DNA of 64,000 nucleotides, from positions 684,501-748,500 of the forward strand of contig NZ_CP107932.1 of the NCBI RefSeq assembly GCF_036032445.1, given 5' to 3'. A program made the position numbers and the translations under genes. The notes under the pieces are model-generated. The model made no database searches. It had not been told where the DNA came from and saw nothing but the letters and a program-made list of their open reading frames with translations. Shown piece after piece: positions 61,152 to 64,000 of this stretch. The DNA comes from Nocardia sp. NBC_00416. GTDB taxonomy: Bacteria; Actinomycetota; Actinomycetes; Mycobacteriales; Mycobacteriaceae. How positions within the stretch are numbered: the stretch's first letter is position 1; every line of letters begins with the position of its first letter.

Positions 61152-61164
61152 TAGTTAGTAACTA
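61152..61164. promoter_or_regulatory. Operator-like palindrome before TetR fragment and MFS gene
   Basis: TAGTTAGTAACTA, a perfect inverted repeat (TAGTTA-G-TAACTA) 22 bases before the TetR-like start, in an AT-rich stretch. Possible TetR autoregulation site. Confidence 0.45.
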
Positions 61165-61185
61165 GTATCTGATAACTTCGCCGTT

Positions 61186-61425
61186 GTGAAGGCAGTGACG
61201 ATCGAGCGGATGTCGCGGGAGCAACGACGAGAGCAGTTAGCAGCTTGGGCGGCAGCGGAATTCGCCCGGGCAGGCCTGCACGGGACATCCACCGAGGCGT
61301 TGGCGCGTCGTGCCGGGATCACTCAGACCTATGTGTTCCGGCTGTTCGGCACGAAGAAAGAGCTGTTCCTGACTCGTATCCAGGCTGGATTGTTCGATCA
61401 TCCGACCGAGGAGAACAACCGGTGA
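61186..61425 (+). CDS. TetR-type helix-turn-helix protein, HTH domain only (79 residues)
   Basis: From GTG 61186 (ATG 61210 is an alternative). MSREQRREQLAAWAAAEFAR then AGLHGTSTEALARRAGITQT and YVFRLFGTKKELFLTR is a complete TetR DNA-binding domain. The C-terminal ligand domain of about 110 residues is absent: the frame ends in the GTGA shared with the MFS start. It is either a truncated regulator or a minimal DNA-binding partner. Confidence 0.7.
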   Translation: MKAVTIERMSREQRREQLAAWAAAEFARAGLHGTSTEALARRAGITQTYVFRLFGTKKELFLTRIQAGLFDHPTEENNR

Positions 61426-62864
61426 ACTCCTCGGCCACCTCCGTCGGCGCCCGGTCGGCCGGTAATACTCCGTTGGTGGCCACGCTGCTGTTCATCGCGC
61501 TGGTCGTCGCCGCGATCGGCAGTCTCGGCGCACCCCTCATCACCGCGGTCGCTCAGGATTACCAGGTGTCGCTGGGGGCTGCGCAGTGGACGTTGACGAT
61601 CGCATTGCTCTCCGGAGCGGTAGCCACCCCACTGCTGGGCCGACTGGGGTCCGATCGGCGCCGGCGACCGGTAGTGCTGGTCACCCTTGTCACTGTCGTC
61701 GTCGGCAGTGTGGCCACCGTGATTCCCGCACCTTTCGCGGTGCTGCTGGCCGGGCGGGCCGTGCAGGGTGTCGGGCTCGGTCTGACCGCGTTGATGATGG
61801 CCACCGCCCGGCAGCATCTCGGTGAGCGTGCGCCCGGCACGATCGCACTGTTGTCGGTGGCCTCCACGGTCGGCGTCGGCGTCGGCTATCCGCTGGCGGG
61901 ACTCCTGGCTCAGATAGGCGGAGTCCGTGCCGCCTATCTGCTCGGCGTGGTCGTCGCCGTAGCGGCACTGATCGCCGCGATCGTGCAACTGCCCCGCGAT
62001 GCACCGCCGACCTCCCGGGACGAAGCGGTGGACTGGATGGGTGCAGCCCTGCTGTCGCTCGGCCTGGTGGCGATACTGCTGGTCACCAGCGAAACTGCAC
62101 TCTGGACCGCGCACCCGTTCGTGGCCGCGGCGATCCTCACCGCCGGGATCGCGGTCCTCGTCGGCTGGGTGGCGGTGGAGCGACAGACGCCGCGACCGCT
62201 GGTCGATCTGCGGGCGTTGCGGCATCCGGCGGTCGCCGGGGCGAACCTGATCATGGGAGTCTCCGGGATCGCGATGTACATGCTGTTCACCCTGATCACG
62301 CGCTATGTGCAGACCCCGCCGCAATCCGGATACGGTTACGGGCTGACCGAACTCGAGGCCGGATTGGTGTTGGTGCCCTTCTCCCTGCTGGGGTTTCTCG
62401 CCGGCCGTGTGGTCCCGCGGCTACAACAGCGCCTCGGGCCTGCCGCGCTGTTGACCGCCAGCGGTGTCGTGGTCGCCGCAGGCTGTTGCTTGTTCGCCGC
62501 CACCCGGACATCGGGTGTGGCCTGGCCCGTCGCGGCGATGGGTGTCCTCGGATTCGGGGTCGGTGGGTTCTCCGCGACCATGCCGCAGGCGATCCTCGCC
62601 GTCACCCCCGCTGCGGAAACGGCTTCGGCCATGAGCGTCAACCAGGTCGTTCGATCCGTCGGGTTCTCCATCGGCAGTGCTGTCAGCGGCTTCGTCCTCG
62701 CCTTGTACACCCCGGCCGGGCACTTCGCACCCGACGGGCAGGGCTACACCACCGCCGCCTGGGCGGCCACCGGCCTCACCGTCTGCAGTATCGCGATAGC
62801 CCTCGCCCTCGGCTCCATCCAGCAACGCGCCACCCCGCCTCGACCAGCAGTCCACGCGGGGTGA
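61422..62864 (+). CDS. MFS drug exporter (DHA2, 14-TM type)
   Basis: 480 residues from GTG 61422, overlapping the TetR stop (GTGA). About 14 hydrophobic segments can be read. Motif A-like LLGRLGSDRRRRPVVLVTLV follows TM2, and the antiporter motif region AGRAVQGVGLGLTALMMATA lies in the fourth or fifth segment. The second half has LMGVSGIAMYMLFTLITRYV and MGVLGFGVGGFSATMPQAIL. Likely a proton-coupled exporter of drugs or small metabolites, controlled by the adjacent TetR-like protein. Confidence 0.9.
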   Translation: MNSSATSVGARSAGNTPLVATLLFIALVVAAIGSLGAPLITAVAQDYQVSLGAAQWTLTIALLSGAVATPLLGRLGSDRRRRPVVLVTLVTVVVGSVATVIPAPFAVLLAGRAVQGVGLGLTALMMATARQHLGERAPGTIALLSVASTVGVGVGYPLAGLLAQIGGVRAAYLLGVVVAVAALIAAIVQLPRDAPPTSRDEAVDWMGAALLSLGLVAILLVTSETALWTAHPFVAAAILTAGIAVLVGWVAVERQTPRPLVDLRALRHPAVAGANLIMGVSGIAMYMLFTLITRYVQTPPQSGYGYGLTELEAGLVLVPFSLLGFLAGRVVPRLQQRLGPAALLTASGVVVAAGCCLFAATRTSGVAWPVAAMGVLGFGVGGFSATMPQAILAVTPAAETASAMSVNQVVRSVGFSIGSAVSGFVLALYTPAGHFAPDGQGYTTAAWAATGLTVCSIAIALALGSIQQRATPPRPAVHAG

Positions 62865-63068
62865 TCACCCGGTGCGAGTTGACGATCCAGCCGACCGACG
62901 TGGCGTTCGAGACCACCGACTGCGGCGAGTGGCGGTTCATCTTCCCGCGACGTGATGCTGAGTCTTCAGCGGTCGGTATCCGGTGGGTCCGGTCCGGTGT
63001 GGATGCCGACTCCGAACGTGCGTACGGCACGATATGGTGCGAGCCCGGTCGGAGGAGGAGCACGGCAC

Positions 63069-64000
63069 ATGGTTACGGAGACGCAGGCTGGTTCGCCGAC
63101 GCACACCGCGGGTCGCGGGCCGGTGCGCGCCGCGATAGTCGTCGGTGCGCTGGGTGTGGTGTTCGGTGATATCGGCACCAGCCCGATCTATACCTTGCAG
63201 ACGGTGTTCAATCCGGAGGATCCGCACCCCGTACCGGTCAGCACTGCCAACGTGTACGGGGTGGTGTCGCTGATCTTCTGGTCGGTGATGGTCATCGTCA
63301 CCCTCACCTATATCTCGCTGGTGATGCGCGCCGACAACGATGGTGAAGGCGGGATCATGGCATTGATCACGCTGCTGCGGCGTCTCGGCGGAACGCGTGG
63401 CCGCCGCGCGGCCGCTGTGCTGGCCGGCGTCGGAATCTTCGGTGCCGCCCTGTTCTTCGGCGACAGCATGATCACGCCCGCCATCTCGGTGCTTTCCGCG
63501 GTCGAGGGACTGAAGATCGTCGAACCCGACCTGGAGAGCCTGATCATTCCGATCACGGTGGTGATCATCGTCGCCCTGTTCACTGTGCAGCGCCGCGGTA
63601 CCGCCGCGGTCGGGCGACTGTTCGGGCCGGTGATGATCCTGTGGTTCCTGGCAATCGGTGCGCTCGGGGTCGCGGAGATCGTCCATCATCCGGAGATCCT
63701 GAAGGCGCTGTCGCCGACGTATGCGCTGAGTTTCGCCATCGGGCATTTCCACATCGCGTTCTTCGCCCTCGCCGCCATCGTGCTCGCCGTCACCGGCGCC
63801 GAGGCGCTGTATGCCGATATGGGCCATTTCGGACGCAAGGCGATCACCCGGGGATGGCTGGGACTGGTGCTGCCCGCCTGCACCCTGAGCTATTTCGGGC
63901 AAGGCGCACTGATATTGGGCGACCCGGCCACGGTCAGCGGCCCGTTCTTCCTGCTCGCACCCGGCTGGGCGCGGCTGCCGCTGGTGCTGCTGGCCACCGC
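63069..64000 (+). CDS. kup: KUP/Trk-family potassium transporter, 3' end beyond the window
   Basis: ATG 63069 is preceded by GGAGGAGGAG. The visible 310 residues match KUP: ALGVVFGDIGTSPIYTLQTV (signature G-D-I-G-T-S-P-L/I-Y), NDGEGGIMALITLL, IFGAALFFGDSMITPAISVL, GPVMILWFLAIGALG and AVTGAEALYADMGHFGRKAI. KUP proteins are proton-coupled potassium importers of the inner membrane. Full length is usually about 620-660 residues, so roughly half is outside. The upstream gap 62865-63068 shows no confident gene. Confidence 0.95.
   Translation, partial: MVTETQAGSPTHTAGRGPVRAAIVVGALGVVFGDIGTSPIYTLQTVFNPEDPHPVPVSTANVYGVVSLIFWSVMVIVTLTYISLVMRADNDGEGGIMALITLLRRLGGTRGRRAAAVLAGVGIFGAALFFGDSMITPAISVLSAVEGLKIVEPDLESLIIPITVVIIVALFTVQRRGTAAVGRLFGPVMILWFLAIGALGVAEIVHHPEILKALSPTYALSFAIGHFHIAFFALAAIVLAVTGAEALYADMGHFGRKAITRGWLGLVLPACTLSYFGQGALILGDPATVSGPFFLLAPGWARLPLVLLAT

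Noticed and set aside
62865..63068. Possible riboswitch or gene fragment before the KUP transporter
   Set aside because: A reading with ELTIQPTDVAFETTDCGEWR exists, but no structure or family could be supported.

Overview
The window is high-GC, densely packed DNA with many 4-base ATGA/GTGA gene overlaps. It carries DUF222-HNH (13E12-type) genes, WXG100/type VII secretion substrates, XRE-TPR regulators, a Pkn-type kinase and Imm21. Together these point to a mycolic-acid actinomycete, most likely Nocardia or a close relative; this is inferred from gene content and style, not from a marker gene. No rRNA, tRNA or CRISPR array was seen.

Layout. (1) 1-6.4 kb: the 3' part of a Wadjet-type JetC ATPase, a DUF222-HNH gene, and a small minus-strand operon of hypothetical and membrane genes, one frameshifted. 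A 77-bp leader with a hairpin is duplicated in front of the DUF222 gene and of this operon. (2) 6.6-12.2 kb: a five-gene plus-strand operon with a Crp/Fnr regulator, a diverged class III nucleotide cyclase, a P-loop/helical protein, an SPFH-like protein and a Pycsar TM effector. This is the best candidate for an undescribed or extended defence system. The cyclase tail and the N-terminal region of the P-loop protein share a motif resembling bacterial amyloid-signalling motifs. (3) 12.3-20.4 kb: a type VII secretion effector/immunity region with WXG100 proteins, two large effectors, lipoproteins and small hypotheticals, with an unusual concentration of frameshifts. (4) 20.6-23.5 kb: an NB-ARC/TPR NLR-like protein coupled to a small Bell-like effector, both carrying the same G-V-Q-x-G-D motif. 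(5) 23.7-32.5 kb: a PIF1 helicase fused to nuclease-like and BRCT-like domains, Imm21, DUF4265, a beta-propeller protein, micro-ORFs, an XRE-TPR regulator with an SGNH hydrolase, and an IS3 remnant. (6) 32.6-42.3 kb: a minus-strand defence operon (SNF2 helicase, giant adenine methyltransferase, PD-(D/E)xK-like protein, unknown protein) whose promoter-distal genes are visibly more AT-rich. It ends in truncated gene remnants. (7) 42.9-44.3 kb: a Ser/Thr kinase. (8) 44.6-58.7 kb: a 12-gene catabolic operon with a divergent IclR regulator. It holds amidase/nitrilase enzymes, an Asp/Glu racemase-fold enzyme, a flavin monooxygenase fused to an isocitrate-lyase-like domain, a five-part Opp/Dpp ABC importer and two beta-lactamase-fold proteins. 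(9) 58.8-64 kb: a GNAT, a mosaic of truncated genes with a Tn3 transposase remnant, a truncated TetR with an MFS exporter, and the start of a KUP potassium transporter.

As a whole this looks like an accessory region with several separate anti-phage or conflict modules (Wadjet, Pycsar-like, NLR/Bell, helicase-methyltransferase), a toxin-immunity locus and a self-contained import-plus-degradation operon. Remnants of mobile elements mark some of the joints. All family calls come from reading motifs by eye; no database search was possible.
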